Assembly: GCF_019710635.1 (NCBI RefSeq)
Contig: NZ_JAIFZS010000023.1
Coordinates: forward strand, 1-62,628
Reading direction: 5' to 3'
DNA from: Mycolicibacterium xanthum
Lineage (GTDB): Bacteria > Actinomycetota > Actinomycetes > Mycobacteriales > Mycobacteriaceae
Length of the DNA: 62,628 nt
In this document: piece by piece, positions 1 to 8,846 of the stretch
Position numbering within the stretch: position 1 is the stretch's first letter
How the letters are laid out: every line of letters starts with the position of its first letter
Position numbers and translations under genes: made by a program
The notes under the pieces: model-generated
Databases searched by the model: none
Told to the model about the DNA's origin: nothing
The model's input: only the letters and a program-made list of their open reading frames with translations

Positions 1-1302
1 GACCCAGATCCGCCACAGGTACAACGCGACCGCGCCGGACACCAGCAGGGCGACCAGCCCGTCGAGCCTCGTCGCGTTGACCCCGAGCATGATGGCGACC
101 AGCACCGCCGCGACCACGTTGAGCACCAGCGCGACACGTCGGCCGTCGCGGTAGGACAGGCGCGCGCAGGCCAGCGTCGCCGCCAGGAAGCTGGCGAACA
201 CGGCCACCGCGTAGAAGCCGACCAGTCGCTGTTCCCGCCCCCCGGCGGCGACCAGCATCCCGGCGGCCACCAACACCAGGGCCACACCCCACTCGGGAAT
301 CAGGAAGCGGTTGATCCGCCCGAAGCGGCTGGACACCAGCCCCTGCCGGCCGTCGCCGAGGGTCGCCAGCGCCTTGAGCACACCCGACCCGGCCAGATAC
401 GACGACGCCGCAGCCGACAGCAGCAGCAGGGCGCTGCACGCCTGGAAGGCCGCGAACAAGACCCCGTTCCCGGTCGCCTGCCGAGCGACTTCGGCGATGA
501 ACGTCGAATCCGCGGGCGGAAGGTTGGTCCCGAGGCGGACCGACACGGCCGAGAAGGCGATCGTCAGCACGCCCACGATCCCGACCATCAACCAGAGCGT
601 CAGCCGCCCGAGCCGCCGCCGGCCACGATCGCCGAGCTGTGGCAGCTGGGCGATCGCGTTGGAGGGTGCCTCGACTCCCGTCGCGAGGGCCATCCCGAGC
701 GGGATCGCGAGCAGCATCGCGCCCAGCCCGGGACCGAAGATCAGCGGGCCGCCCGCGTCGACGGGTGCGCGCTCGGCGGCCGAAGGAACCGCCGGGGAAA
801 CGAACGCGACCACGATCACGCACACCGAGACCGCGATGAACACCTGGGTGGCGATCGCGAAGACCACGCGGCCGCCCTGGCCGAGCAGCACGCCCGCGGC
901 GACCAGAACGACCAGGCCCAGACCGATCGGCGTCCTCAGCGACTCCAGAGACGGCACATAGGCGATCAGCGCCGACGCCCCCGCGGCGCAGCTGACCGCG
1001 ACGGTCAGCGTGAAGTCGACCAGCAGCGCGCCCAACGGGATGAACGCCCAGCCCTCGCCGAACGCGTGGGCGACGGCCTCGGGGCCGCCGCCGCCCCTCG
1101 GGAAGCGGCCGATCAATTGGTGATAGGTCGCCGCGATCACGCCGATGATCGCGATGACCGCCGCCATCGTGGGAACCAGACCCGAGATGTCACCGTCGAG
1201 CGCACGCAGCGTGGACTCGATCGCGTAGGCGACCGAGGACACCGGATCGGCCATGACGGTGAACGCGAAGGCCACCGGCAGCACCGTTCGCGCCATCCTC
1301 AT
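1..1302 (-). CDS. APC-superfamily amino acid/cation permease, 3' end beyond the window
   Basis: Reading the minus strand from the ATG at 1302 gives an open frame of 434 codons that runs off the left edge. It is therefore C-terminally incomplete here. The protein is almost continuously hydrophobic with many membrane segments. The N-terminus contains a VAYAIES stretch and a GGGGPEAVAHAFG loop, as in APC-family permeases related to KUP and amino acid transporters. Such proteins import small solutes by secondary transport across the inner membrane. The substrate cannot be told. A second in-frame ATG lies at 1296. The gene is divergent from the DUF5709 gene at 1439, with a 136-bp intergenic gap. 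Confidence 0.8.
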   Translation of the reverse strand, partial: MRMARTVLPVAFAFTVMADPVSSVAYAIESTLRALDGDISGLVPTMAAVIAIIGVIAATYHQLIGRFPRGGGGPEAVAHAFGEGWAFIPLGALLVDFTLTVAVSCAAGASALIAYVPSLESLRTPIGLGLVVLVAAGVLLGQGGRVVFAIATQVFIAVSVCVIVVAFVSPAVPSAAERAPVDAGGPLIFGPGLGAMLLAIPLGMALATGVEAPSNAIAQLPQLGDRGRRRLGRLTLWLMVGIVGVLTIAFSAVSVRLGTNLPPADSTFIAEVARQATGNGVLFAAFQACSALLLLSAAASSYLAGSGVLKALATLGDGRQGLVSSRFGRINRFLIPEWGVALVLVAAGMLVAAGGREQRLVGFYAVAVFASFLAATLACARLSYRDGRRVALVLNVVAAVLVAIMLGVNATRLDGLVALLVSGAVALYLWRIWV

Positions 1303-1438
1303 GTGCGAGAGCGTAGCCAGCCGCCGGACCGCCCAGCACCGGGCGCCGCGACCGCCCGGAGCAGCGATGCCCTGACACGGGCTCGCAGGACCGGGGCATT
1401 TTTCGGCCCGCGCCGTTGCGCCGTGACATTCTTGAGGC

Positions 1439-1897
1439 GTGACAACCGATGACCGCGACGCGATGGGGCTCGGCGAGTACAGCGTCGACGAGGATGACCA
1501 ACTTCAGCCGCAGGACACCCTCGTCGACCGCGGTGTCGACGACGTCCTCGACGAGGGCTATTCCCCGCCGGAACGGCCATACGGCCGCGCCGCCTTCGAC
1601 CATGACGGGCGCGAAAGCCTGGACGAACTGCTCGCCGAGGAAGAACCCGACCCGCTGTCGCGCCTCAACCACCCGCTGGACCCGGAGGAACGGGAACGGT
1701 CCGACGAGGCCGAGCGCGAGGACGAGTTCCCGGCCCGAGACGAGGTCGGACGCGTGCGGTCGGGTCGGCTGGTCGCACCGGACCAGGGTTTCGGCGAGGA
1801 CACCGACGCGGAGTTGTTCGCCAGCGATGTCGGTATCGACGGCAGCGCAGCCTCCGCCGAGGAGGCCGCCATGCACATCATCGACGACGAAAGCTAG
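1439..1897 (+). CDS. DUF5709-type acidic hypothetical protein
   Basis: A 152-residue, strongly acidic and hydrophilic protein starting at GTG 1439. The N-terminal half contains a GLGEYSVDEDDQLQPQDTL-like segment and an RGVDDVLDEGYSPPERP segment, typical of the actinobacterial DUF5709 family. No signal peptide, membrane helix or catalytic motif is evident. The family has no firmly known function. The small monooxygenase-like gene at 1913 follows on the same strand after 15 bp, so the two may be co-transcribed. Family assignment is from memory of the pattern and is moderately sure; the coding call itself is strong. Confidence 0.8.
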   Translation: MTTDDRDAMGLGEYSVDEDDQLQPQDTLVDRGVDDVLDEGYSPPERPYGRAAFDHDGRESLDELLAEEEPDPLSRLNHPLDPEERERSDEAEREDEFPARDEVGRVRSGRLVAPDQGFGEDTDAELFASDVGIDGSAASAEEAAMHIIDDES

Positions 1898-1912
1898 CGT
1901 CGCGGGTCCATC

Positions 1913-2227
1913 ATGATCGCGCGGATGTGGCGGGGCTGGGTCCGGACCGAACAGGCCGGCGGCTACGTCGCCTACATCAGCGGCACCGGCCTGCGCGAGT
2001 ATGCGGAGACACCGGGCAACCTGGGCTGCCAGATGTGGACGCGCGACCTGGGCGACGGCCGGACCGAGGTCGTGACGGTCAGCTGGTGGGCGTCGCTCGA
2101 CGACATCACCGGGTTCGCCGGACCCGACATCGACGCCGCGGTGTTCTACCCCGAAGACGATCGGTACCTGGTCGACCGCGAGACCCGGGTGTCGCACTTC
2201 GAGGTCGCCGCCGACCTCGACGGGTGA
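1913..2227 (+). CDS. Small ABM-like (dimeric alpha-beta barrel) protein
   Basis: A 104-residue protein with the look of an antibiotic-biosynthesis-monooxygenase (ABM) or ferredoxin-like dimeric barrel domain. It has an N-terminal MWRGWV strand, a Y-x-x-Y-x-x-G-x-G-L-R-E-Y helix, and central GCQMWTRD and EVVTVSWW strands. A DDITGFAG helix and a DDRYLVDRE segment follow. Members usually modify or bind small aromatic or lipid-like molecules, or are stress-response proteins of unknown activity. It lies 15 bp after the DUF5709 gene and converges on the methyltransferase gene at 2240-2992. The substrate is unknown. Confidence 0.75.
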   Translation: MIARMWRGWVRTEQAGGYVAYISGTGLREYAETPGNLGCQMWTRDLGDGRTEVVTVSWWASLDDITGFAGPDIDAAVFYPEDDRYLVDRETRVSHFEVAADLDG

Positions 2228-2239
2228 CGGTCCCGGCGG

Positions 2240-2992
2240 TCAGGCTTTCACGCAGTCGAGCAACACGAACACCGGGCGCGCCAGCAGCTCGTCCCAGAAA
2301 CCCGGTTCGTGGTCGGCCCCGGCGTCCGGTGGCAGCGCCGGCCCGTACACCCCGACGTCGGTGAATCCGGCCGACTGCAGTTCGCTGCGGTAGGCCTCCA
2401 CCGGCAGGTAGTAGTTCTCGATCTCGAGCTCGGCGTCGGGAAGCCGCAACGTGAAGTTGATCGGCGCACCCTCGTAGACGTGGTCGGCAAGCCGCAGGCC
2501 CAGCCCGTACCTGCCGTAGTCGGGGGCCGGGCCGAAGTGGTAGAGGTCGGGGTTGACGGTGATGGTGACGAAGCGTCCACCCGTGCGCACCCGGCTGGCC
2601 AGGCCGCGGCACATCTCGGCCAGCTCGGCCCGGCTTCGTGCGTAGACCAACAGGAACGCCGCCGCCGCGAGGTCGAACTGCTGCGCTGGATCGATTACCC
2701 GGCGGGCGTCCTCGACGACGTAGTCGATGCCCAGCGGGTCGGCGGCCTCCTGTTCGCGGGCCAATCGGATCATCTCCTCGGAGACATCCAGCCCGACCAC
2801 CCGCGCGGCGCCGGCCCGGCGCAGCAGGCGGGTGAAATGCCCATCGCCGCAGGCGACGTCGAGGACCGCGAGGCCCGAGACATCGCCGATGCGCTGCATC
2901 AGCGAGTAGGTGTCGACCTGGAAGATCGGCAGGGTGTTCTTGGCCCGCCGGTACAGCTCGGCGGTATCGCCCTCGTCGTAGTCGGTGACCAT
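2240..2992 (-). CDS. Class I SAM-dependent methyltransferase
   Basis: A 250-residue cytosolic methyltransferase of the Rossmann-fold class. Motif I is LDVACGDGHF at about residues 39-48. It is followed by VVGLDVSEEMI, whose acidic residue should bind the ribose of S-adenosylmethionine, and later by a VVEDARR segment. The C-terminal part (DLYHFGPAPDYGRYG and after) resembles UbiE/toxin-type methyltransferases acting on small molecules. The LLM oxidoreductase gene lies upstream on the same strand with a 71-bp gap. The methyl acceptor cannot be predicted. Confidence 0.88.
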   Translation of the reverse strand: MVTDYDEGDTAELYRRAKNTLPIFQVDTYSLMQRIGDVSGLAVLDVACGDGHFTRLLRRAGAARVVGLDVSEEMIRLAREQEAADPLGIDYVVEDARRVIDPAQQFDLAAAAFLLVYARSRAELAEMCRGLASRVRTGGRFVTITVNPDLYHFGPAPDYGRYGLGLRLADHVYEGAPINFTLRLPDAELEIENYYLPVEAYRSELQSAGFTDVGVYGPALPPDAGADHEPGFWDELLARPVFVLLDCVKA

Positions 2993-3063
2993 TTCGCCGA
3001 GCCTAGGCCGCCGGCGTCACGGCATGCCCTGAACCCGCCGACCGGCGGTGGGATCGGCGGGCG

Positions 3064-4095
3064 TCAGCGCAATGCGTGCTCCACCATCGGCCGCACCTGC
3101 TGCCCGAGCAGCTCGATGGTCCGGCACACGGTCCGCTGATCCATGCCCATCCACTGCACCCGGGCCACCAAGCGGGTGCAACCGGTCGCCCGGGCCAGCG
3201 CCACCAACTGTTCGGCACAGTCCTCGGGCGAGCCGATCACCACCCGGCCGGCCAGCAGCTCGGGGACGTCGTCGGCGGCGTCGGGATCGCCGACCACGTC
3301 GGTGAACAGCCCCCACCGGTCGAACACCCGGTAGCTGGCCTGCAGATAGGGCACCGCGTCGCGCAGCGCGGTGGCCCGGTCCTCGGCGACCACGATGTTG
3401 CGCAGCAACGGGAAGTCGGCCGGGCGGGGCTTACCCAGGGCCGCGAGTCGATTCCAGAACACCTCGGTCTGCTCGACGATCACCGGTTCGACGAGGTGTG
3501 AGGACGCCACCCAGGTGTCGCCGACGGCGGTGTCGGCCTGCTCGGCGGCGCGTTCGACCGAGCGGTTCACGCTGCCGCCCAGCCACAGCGGCGGCCGCGG
3601 CTTCCGCACCGGTCGCAACGCCAGGGCGGCGTCGCGCACCTGGTAGTGGTGACCGTCGAAGCTGACCCGCTCCTGCGTCCACAACCGCGTGATCAGGTCC
3701 AGCGATTCGGCGAAGCGCCCGACCCGTTCCCGGCGGTCCAGGCCCAGCAGCGCGAACTCGTCGTGCGCCCAGCCGGCCGACACGCCCAGGGTGAACCGGC
3801 CGCCGGTGAGCACGTCGAGGAACGCCGCCTCGGTCGCCACATGCACCGGGTGGTGGTACGGCAGCACCAGCATGCAGGTCGACAGCGTCATGCCCGCGGC
3901 CGCCGGTGCCAGGTGCGCAAGCGTCGGGAACGGCGGGAACCACGCCGCCGAGCCGTAGTTCATGTGCGTGCCGATCGTCACGCCGTCGTAGCCCGCCGCA
4001 CGGGCGAGCGAAACCTGCTCGACGTGCTCGGCCAGCCGGGTGGCGAGCGGGTCGGTCGGGGGATGCTCGGGATTGACGAACAGCGTCAACTGCAT
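3064..4095 (-). CDS. LLM-class (F420-dependent type) oxidoreductase
   Basis: A 343-residue luciferase-like monooxygenase-fold protein. The N-terminus (MQLTLFVNPEHP) is followed by an EQVSLARAAGYDGVTIG helix-strand. The family marks TLSTCMLVLPYHHPVHVATEAAFLD and FTLGVSAGWAHDEFALLGLD are also present. In mycobacteria most such proteins use coenzyme F420 rather than FMN to reduce or oxidise small substrates, but the cofactor cannot be proved from sequence. Start ATG at 4095. It is divergent from the TesB-like gene at 4194 and just upstream of the methyltransferase on the same strand. Confidence 0.9.
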   Translation of the reverse strand: MQLTLFVNPEHPPTDPLATRLAEHVEQVSLARAAGYDGVTIGTHMNYGSAAWFPPFPTLAHLAPAAAGMTLSTCMLVLPYHHPVHVATEAAFLDVLTGGRFTLGVSAGWAHDEFALLGLDRRERVGRFAESLDLITRLWTQERVSFDGHHYQVRDAALALRPVRKPRPPLWLGGSVNRSVERAAEQADTAVGDTWVASSHLVEPVIVEQTEVFWNRLAALGKPRPADFPLLRNIVVAEDRATALRDAVPYLQASYRVFDRWGLFTDVVGDPDAADDVPELLAGRVVIGSPEDCAEQLVALARATGCTRLVARVQWMGMDQRTVCRTIELLGQQVRPMVEHALR

Positions 4096-4193
4096 GGAAC
4101 CAACCTAGGTAGACCCGGCCGCACCTCACACCGTTACGCTGCAACTCCGGGCGCGCGCGGCGCCGCGACGCCACCTGCCGACGACGGAGGGTC

Positions 4194-4973
4194 ATGCCGA
4201 GCTGGATAGCCGACCTGGTACAGCTCGACGGTGATGGCGAGACCTTCCGCAGCGCAGCGTCTTTCGGCACCGCCGGCCGTCTGTTCGGCGGGTTGATCGC
4301 CGCGCAGGCACTGGCCGCCGCCGGCGCAACCGTCGAACCCGAGCGGTTGCCCCAGTCGCTGCACGCGTACTTCATCAGGGGCGGCCGCGTCGGCGTCGAT
4401 GTGCAGTACGTGGTCGAGCGCACCCGCGACGGCAGGTCGTTCAACACCCGCCGGGTGACCGCGAGCCAGGACGGTGCCGCCATCTTCGAGATGCTGGCCT
4501 CCTTTCACCGCCCCGAACCGACCACCGACTGGCAGCGGTCCGAGCAGCCGAGCCTGCCGTGGTCGGCCGCCGGCACGGCGACCCGGCTGCCGGAAGGCTG
4601 GGCCGACCACTTCGAGATCCGCGCCGGCGCCGGCGGCATGGACGACTGGCCGGTCCAGCCGATGTGGTTCCGCAGCCGCCACCCCATCGAGGACGATCCA
4701 CTGCTGCGGGCGTGCGCGATGACGTTCATCTCCGACGTCGGCCTGGTGGCGGTGGCCCGGCCGCCGCGCGAGGCACAGCTCCCCCGCGGTGGCGCCGCCA
4801 GCCTCGACCACGCGGTGTGGTTTCACCGGCCCATCGATCCGCACCGGTGGCATCGCTACGAGGCGGTACCGGTCAGCCACCACGACGCCCGCGGCCTGGC
4901 CCGGGGATCGATCCTCGCCGAGGACGGCACCCTGGTGGCCAGCGTGGCGCAGGAGTCGCTGTGGCGGATCTGA
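4194..4973 (+). CDS. Acyl-CoA thioesterase II (TesB-like, double hotdog)
   Basis: A 259-residue protein with two hotdog halves. The first half has the RLFGGLIAAQAL helix near residues 30-41 and a SLHAYFIRGG segment. The second contains RACAMTFISDVGL, whose Asp matches the conserved catalytic Asp of TesB, and SLDHAVWFHRP, a typical C-terminal motif. It should hydrolyse acyl-CoA to free fatty acid and CoA in the cytosol. Chain-length preference is unknown. Start ATG 4194 follows a plausible GGAGGG-type ribosome site (cgacggagggtcATG). Confidence 0.9.
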   Translation: MPSWIADLVQLDGDGETFRSAASFGTAGRLFGGLIAAQALAAAGATVEPERLPQSLHAYFIRGGRVGVDVQYVVERTRDGRSFNTRRVTASQDGAAIFEMLASFHRPEPTTDWQRSEQPSLPWSAAGTATRLPEGWADHFEIRAGAGGMDDWPVQPMWFRSRHPIEDDPLLRACAMTFISDVGLVAVARPPREAQLPRGGAASLDHAVWFHRPIDPHRWHRYEAVPVSHHDARGLARGSILAEDGTLVASVAQESLWRI

Positions 4974-5108
4974 CCGCGCCCTAACACCGTTGCGTTCAGA
5001 CTGCAGTCAGGGCGGATTCGTGCGAGTGGAGCCCGCCGCCAACGCAGTGCCAACGGGCCAGGGGGTGGGCCAACGGGCCAGAGGGCGGGACGGCGCTACC
5101 GTGGAGTC

Positions 5109-5663
5109 ATGCGCTGGCGGGGAGTGCACCACATCGAGATCAATGTCCGCGACTACGACAGCTCGATCGAGTTCTACGACGCGATGTTCGGCTGGCTGGG
5201 CTATCGCAGCTTCTGGACCCTGGACATCGAGTACCGCTCGACCTACTACATGGCCCGCTTCCCGGCACCGCACAGCTACATCGGCGTCCAGCCCGCCGCC
5301 GGCGGGGAGACGCTGCGCCACACCGATCAGGCGGTCGGCATCAACCACATCGCCCTGTGGGCGCGAAGCCGCCGCGAGATCGACCGGTTCCACGACGAGT
5401 TCCTGGTGCCCAACGAAGTTCCGGTGGTGTACGCGCCCCGGGAGTACCCGGAGTACTCGCCCGGGTACTACGCGGTGTTCTTCGACGATCCCATCAGCGG
5501 CATCCAGTGGGAGCTGGCCCGGCTGCCCACCATCCCGTCGCCGACCGCCCTGTGGCGAACCTGGCGGGCGGTGCGTCCCTATCAGCGGGCCCACCCGGAA
5601 TGGACGCATTCGGCGCCGCGGCAGGCGATGCGACCGCTTCCCGGACGCGCCGCCAGCAGCTGA
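5109..5663 (+). CDS. VOC-family (glyoxalase/dioxygenase fold) protein
   Basis: A 184-residue protein beginning with the strand WRGVHHIEINVRDYDSSIEFY, the usual vicinal-oxygen-chelate opening with a metal-binding His. It repeats the pattern in the second half (GINHIALWARSR). A late YYAVFFDDPISGIQWEL segment supplies the expected acidic ligand. VOC proteins bind a divalent metal and act as isomerases, lyases or dioxygenases; which one applies cannot be told. It is preceded by a short 20-bp-period repeat around 5049-5081 and followed by the vapBC pair. Confidence 0.82.
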   Translation: MRWRGVHHIEINVRDYDSSIEFYDAMFGWLGYRSFWTLDIEYRSTYYMARFPAPHSYIGVQPAAGGETLRHTDQAVGINHIALWARSRREIDRFHDEFLVPNEVPVVYAPREYPEYSPGYYAVFFDDPISGIQWELARLPTIPSPTALWRTWRAVRPYQRAHPEWTHSAPRQAMRPLPGRAASS

Positions 5664-5745
5664 GGTGACCCACCGCACGGGCAGGACCGGGCGCCGGGCA
5701 GGGCCCCCACCAGCAGTGATGCGATGGCGTCACTTCTGTTGATGC

Positions 5746-5751
5746 TATGCT
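5746..5751 (+). promoter_or_regulatory. Probable -10 element of a leaderless vapBC transcript
   Basis: TATGCT lies six bases before the ATG at 5758, so a normal start point would fall on or next to the ATG. No ribosome-binding site is visible upstream. Together these suggest a leaderless mRNA, which is common in mycobacteria. No convincing -35 box is seen. This is inferred from spacing only. Confidence 0.45.
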
Positions 5752-5757
5752 GTCACC

Positions 5758-6012
5758 ATGCGCACGACGGTGACCTTGGACGACGACACCGTCGCCGCGG
5801 TCCACCGCTTGATGCGTGAGCGCGGGGTGTCCTTCAAGAAGGCGCTCAACGACGCGATACGAGAAGGCGCCCGGCACCGTCCGGCGCCGGTACGGTTCGA
5901 AACCACGACCGCCGATCTCGGTGTGCCAACGGTCAATCTCGACAAGGCGCTACAGACCGTCGCCGAACTGGAAGACGAGGAACTGCTCCGCCGTCAGCGC
6001 CGTGGCGCATGA
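5758..6012 (+). CDS. vapB: VapB-type antitoxin (ribbon-helix-helix)
   Basis: An 84-residue antitoxin. The N-terminal MRTTVTLDDDTV strand and following helix (MRERGVSFKKALNDAIREG) form a ribbon-helix-helix DNA-binding domain. The C-terminal half (PTVNLDKALQTVAELEDEELL) is the flexible toxin-binding tail. It should bind and neutralise the downstream VapC and repress its own promoter. The stop codon overlaps the vapC start (ATGA at 6009), indicating translational coupling. Which of the many mycobacterial VapB types it belongs to was not determined. Confidence 0.9.
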   Translation: MRTTVTLDDDTVAAVHRLMRERGVSFKKALNDAIREGARHRPAPVRFETTTADLGVPTVNLDKALQTVAELEDEELLRRQRRGA

Positions 6013-6443
6013 AGATCGTCGACGCCAATGTGCTGTTGTATGCCGTCAATTCGGCCAGCGAACACCACCGCGCAAGCCGGCGCTGGCTCGACGACGCCCT
6101 CTCGGGAAGCGACACCGTCGGCCTGGCGTGGGTTCCGATGCTGGCCTTCGTCCGGCTCACCACGAAGATCGGCCTCTTCCCGCGCCCGCTGCAACCCGGG
6201 GATGCACTGGCACAGGTGTCCGAGTGGTGCAGCGCGCCGGGTGCGGTGATCGTTGCGCCGACACCGCGGCATGGTGATGTGCTCGGAGCCCTGCTCGGCC
6301 GGGTCGGCACCGGCGGAAACCTGGTCGACGACGCACATCTGGCCGCCCTGGCGCTCGAGCACCGGGCCACGATCGTGAGCTACGACAGCGATTTCAGCCG
6401 CTTCGACGGCCTGCGCTGGAGCCGTCCCGAGGACCTGCTGTAG
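6009..6443 (+). CDS. vapC: VapC-type PIN-domain ribonuclease toxin
   Basis: A 144-residue PIN-domain protein. The acidic residues expected for Mg-dependent RNase activity are visible: Asp5 in MKIVDANVLLYAVN, a Glu/Asp region in the centre, and the pair in GGNLVDDAHLAALA. A late Asp occurs in TIVSYDSDFSRF. It ends with RWSRPEDLL as in many mycobacterial VapC proteins. It should cleave specific RNAs (often tRNA or rRNA) when free of VapB. It overlaps vapB by four bases. It looks intact. Confidence 0.92.
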   Translation: MKIVDANVLLYAVNSASEHHRASRRWLDDALSGSDTVGLAWVPMLAFVRLTTKIGLFPRPLQPGDALAQVSEWCSAPGAVIVAPTPRHGDVLGALLGRVGTGGNLVDDAHLAALALEHRATIVSYDSDFSRFDGLRWSRPEDLL

Positions 6444-6600
6444 TGACCGGCCGCGCGCCGAGCACCAAGTCCTGGCGCGAGGCCGACGTCAAAACGGGAA
6501 GACGGACCGGCAATTCGATGACACGGCGCGGTCGCTGCCCGGCGAGCCGAATCCGGCAAGCCCTCAACCAAAACTCCGATGCAGCTGCGATGATCGTCCG

Positions 6601-8130
6601 GTGACCCCGCCACCGTCGATGGCGACCGGTCCCGTTCGAACACCCGACCGGTCCACGCCGATCCGACAGCCGGACCCGCTGTCCGGCCCACCCGCAGGTC
6701 TGCGGCGCCTGGTGCCCTCGGCGGCGCGCACCCGGATCATCGGCTGGATGCTGCTGCTGGTGATGGCCGCACTCGGCATCGCGACGTTCGTGACGTGGCG
6801 GCTGCTGGTGTCGGCCGTCAACCACCGGATGGACGAAGCGCTGCGCATCGAGGTGGAGGAATTCGCCGAGCTGACCGGCCCCGGCATCGACCCGGCCACC
6901 GGCACCCCGTTCACCAGCGTGGACAAACTCATCCGCGACGCCATCGCCTTCAACATCGCCCGGCCCAACGAGAAGTTCCTCGGCTACCTCGACGGCGACT
7001 TCCTGGTCAGGAGCCGTCAGCAGCCCGAAACCCCCGACGCGTTGTCCGACGACCCGGCGTTCACGCGCCGCGTCGCGACGGTCACCGAACCCATCGAGGG
7101 CACCTACCACGATCCTCAGTTCGGCGAGATCCGCTACCTGGCCATGCCGGTCACGCTGGCCGACGACCCGCACCGCGGCGTCATCGTCTCGGCGTTCTTC
7201 GGCGACATCGAACGCGCCGAGGCCGATCGGGCGGCCCGGCTGATGCTGGCGGTGGGCGGGGCCACCATCGCGGGCGCCGCGGTGGCGGCCTGGCTGATCG
7301 CCGGGCGCATTCTGCGCCCGCTGCGCGACGTCGCCGACACCGCCCAGCGAATCACCGACACCGACCTGTCGGCCCGCATCCCGGCCCGTGGCGGCGACGA
7401 ACTGGGCAGCCTGGTGCGCACCGTCAACGGGATGCTCGACCGGCTGGAAGCCGCGCTGTCGGAGCAGCGTCGGTTCACCGACGACGCCGGCCACGAGCTG
7501 CGCACCCCGATCACCATCGTCCGCGGTCACCTCGACGTGATGGATCCAGCGGATCCCGATGACGTGGCCTCGACGGTGGCCCTGGTCGACGACGAACTAG
7601 ACCGGATGAACCGGATGGTCTCCGACCTGTTGCTGCTGGCCCGTTCCGAGCAGCCGACGTTCCTGCGCTTGTCGACCGTCGACGTGGGCGCACTGACCCG
7701 GGACGTGTTCGAGAAGGTCAGCCGGCTGGGCGCGCACGTGTTCACCCTGGAGGGCGTCGCCGAGATGCCCGCCGTGCTCGACCCACAACGCATCACCCAG
7801 GCCCTGATCGCATTGGCCGACAACGCGTGTCGCTACACCCCCGACGGCGGGCGGATCGGCATCGGGTCGGCGGCACACGACGGCTGGCTGCGGTTCTGGG
7901 TCACCGATTCCGGGCCGGGCATCGCCGAGGCCGACCGCGACCGCATCTTCGGCCGGTTCTCCCGCGGCGGTGCGGGGGCCAGGCAATCCGAGGGCGCCGG
8001 TCTCGGATTGGCCATCGTCCGCGCGATCGCGGGGGCCCACGGCGGCACGGTGGAGCTGGACAGCGCCGGGCCCGGCGCCACCTTCGTCATCCGCATTCCC
8101 GTGAAAGGTGATCCATGGCCCGAATCCTGA
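6601..8130 (+). CDS. Membrane sensor histidine kinase
   Basis: A 509-residue kinase. A first membrane helix lies at about residues 46-69 and a second at about 214-235, bracketing a roughly 145-residue extracytoplasmic sensor region. A HAMP linker (about 236-285) follows. The phospho-accepting His is residue 298 in RFTDDAGHELRTP. The ATP-binding domain shows an N box (ALADNACRY), a DSGPGIAEADRD box and a GAGLGLAIVRAI box. It starts at GTG 6601; ATG 6619 is an alternative. It overlaps the response regulator gene by 16 bp. The signal is unknown; the nearby secreted proteins suggest an envelope or extracellular cue. Confidence 0.93.
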   Translation: MTPPPSMATGPVRTPDRSTPIRQPDPLSGPPAGLRRLVPSAARTRIIGWMLLLVMAALGIATFVTWRLLVSAVNHRMDEALRIEVEEFAELTGPGIDPATGTPFTSVDKLIRDAIAFNIARPNEKFLGYLDGDFLVRSRQQPETPDALSDDPAFTRRVATVTEPIEGTYHDPQFGEIRYLAMPVTLADDPHRGVIVSAFFGDIERAEADRAARLMLAVGGATIAGAAVAAWLIAGRILRPLRDVADTAQRITDTDLSARIPARGGDELGSLVRTVNGMLDRLEAALSEQRRFTDDAGHELRTPITIVRGHLDVMDPADPDDVASTVALVDDELDRMNRMVSDLLLLARSEQPTFLRLSTVDVGALTRDVFEKVSRLGAHVFTLEGVAEMPAVLDPQRITQALIALADNACRYTPDGGRIGIGSAAHDGWLRFWVTDSGPGIAEADRDRIFGRFSRGGAGARQSEGAGLGLAIVRAIAGAHGGTVELDSAGPGATFVIRIPVKGDPWPES

Positions 8131-8780
8131 TCGCCGAGGACGAGCCCCGAATCTCGAGCTTCATCAACAAGGGGCTGTCCGCCAACGGATTCGCGGTGAC
8201 CGTGGTCGCCGATGGCCGTTCGGCCTACGACTACGCGACCTCCGGTGACTTCGACCTGATGGTGCTCGACATCGGCCTGCCCGAGCTGGACGGCTTCGAG
8301 GTGCTGCGCAAGCTGCGAGCCGACGGGAACGCGATACCGGTGGTGGTGTTGACCGCGCGCGACAGCGTGCAGGACACCGTCGCGGGCCTCGAGGGCGGCG
8401 CCGACGACTACATGGCCAAACCGTTCCGGTTCGAGGAGCTGCTGGCCCGGGTGCGCCGCCGCCTGGTCACCGAGCGCGCCCCCGAGTCGATGGTATTGAC
8501 CTGCGGCGGGCTGCAATTGGACCTGCGTACCCGGCGGGCCGTGGTCGACGGAAAGACCGTCGACCTCTCGGCGCGGGAGTTCGCCCTGGCCGAGACGTTT
8601 CTGCGGCATCCCGGCCAGGTACTCTCCCGTGAGCAGTTGCTCAGCCACGTCTGGGGCTATGACTTCGACCCCGGCTCCAATGTCGTCGACGTCTACGTGC
8701 GCTATCTGCGACGCAAACTCGGCGCCGACCGGTTCGTGACGTTGCGGCGGATGGGCTACCGGCTCGACGAGATCCCCTGA
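8115..8780 (+). CDS. OmpR/PhoB-family response regulator
   Basis: A 221-residue regulator. The receiver domain has the acidic pocket (AEDEPR), phospho-acceptor Asp52 (VLDIGLPELDG) and Lys (YMAKPF). The C-terminal winged helix domain carries the SAREFALAETFLRHPGQVLSREQLL and NVVDVYVRYLRRKL hallmarks. It starts inside the kinase gene, so the two are translationally coupled. Its probable targets are the paired upstream elements at 10545-10609 and 12138-12202, but this is inference from proximity. It converges on the lipoprotein gene with a hairpin terminator between. Confidence 0.94.
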   Translation: MARILIAEDEPRISSFINKGLSANGFAVTVVADGRSAYDYATSGDFDLMVLDIGLPELDGFEVLRKLRADGNAIPVVVLTARDSVQDTVAGLEGGADDYMAKPFRFEELLARVRRRLVTERAPESMVLTCGGLQLDLRTRRAVVDGKTVDLSAREFALAETFLRHPGQVLSREQLLSHVWGYDFDPGSNVVDVYVRYLRRKLGADRFVTLRRMGYRLDEIP

Positions 8781-8795
8781 CCCACCGCAACGCTC

Positions 8796-8830
8796 GATGC
8801 CCGCCACCGCTGGATGCGGTGGCGGGCATC
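8796..8830. terminator. Bidirectional hairpin terminator
   Basis: A perfect 15-bp inverted repeat (8796-8810 and 8816-8830) with a 5-base loop lies between the convergent response regulator and lipoprotein genes. There is no U-tract, as is usual for mycobacterial terminators. Confidence 0.8.
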
Positions 8831-8846
8831 TGGCGCCTCGCCGGCG

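Noticed and set aside
5049..5081. A repeated 13-base unit (5049-5061 and 5069-5081) upstream of the VOC gene
   Set aside because: Only two short direct copies with 20-bp spacing and no symmetry. It may be a regulator site, but the evidence is too thin to list as a feature.
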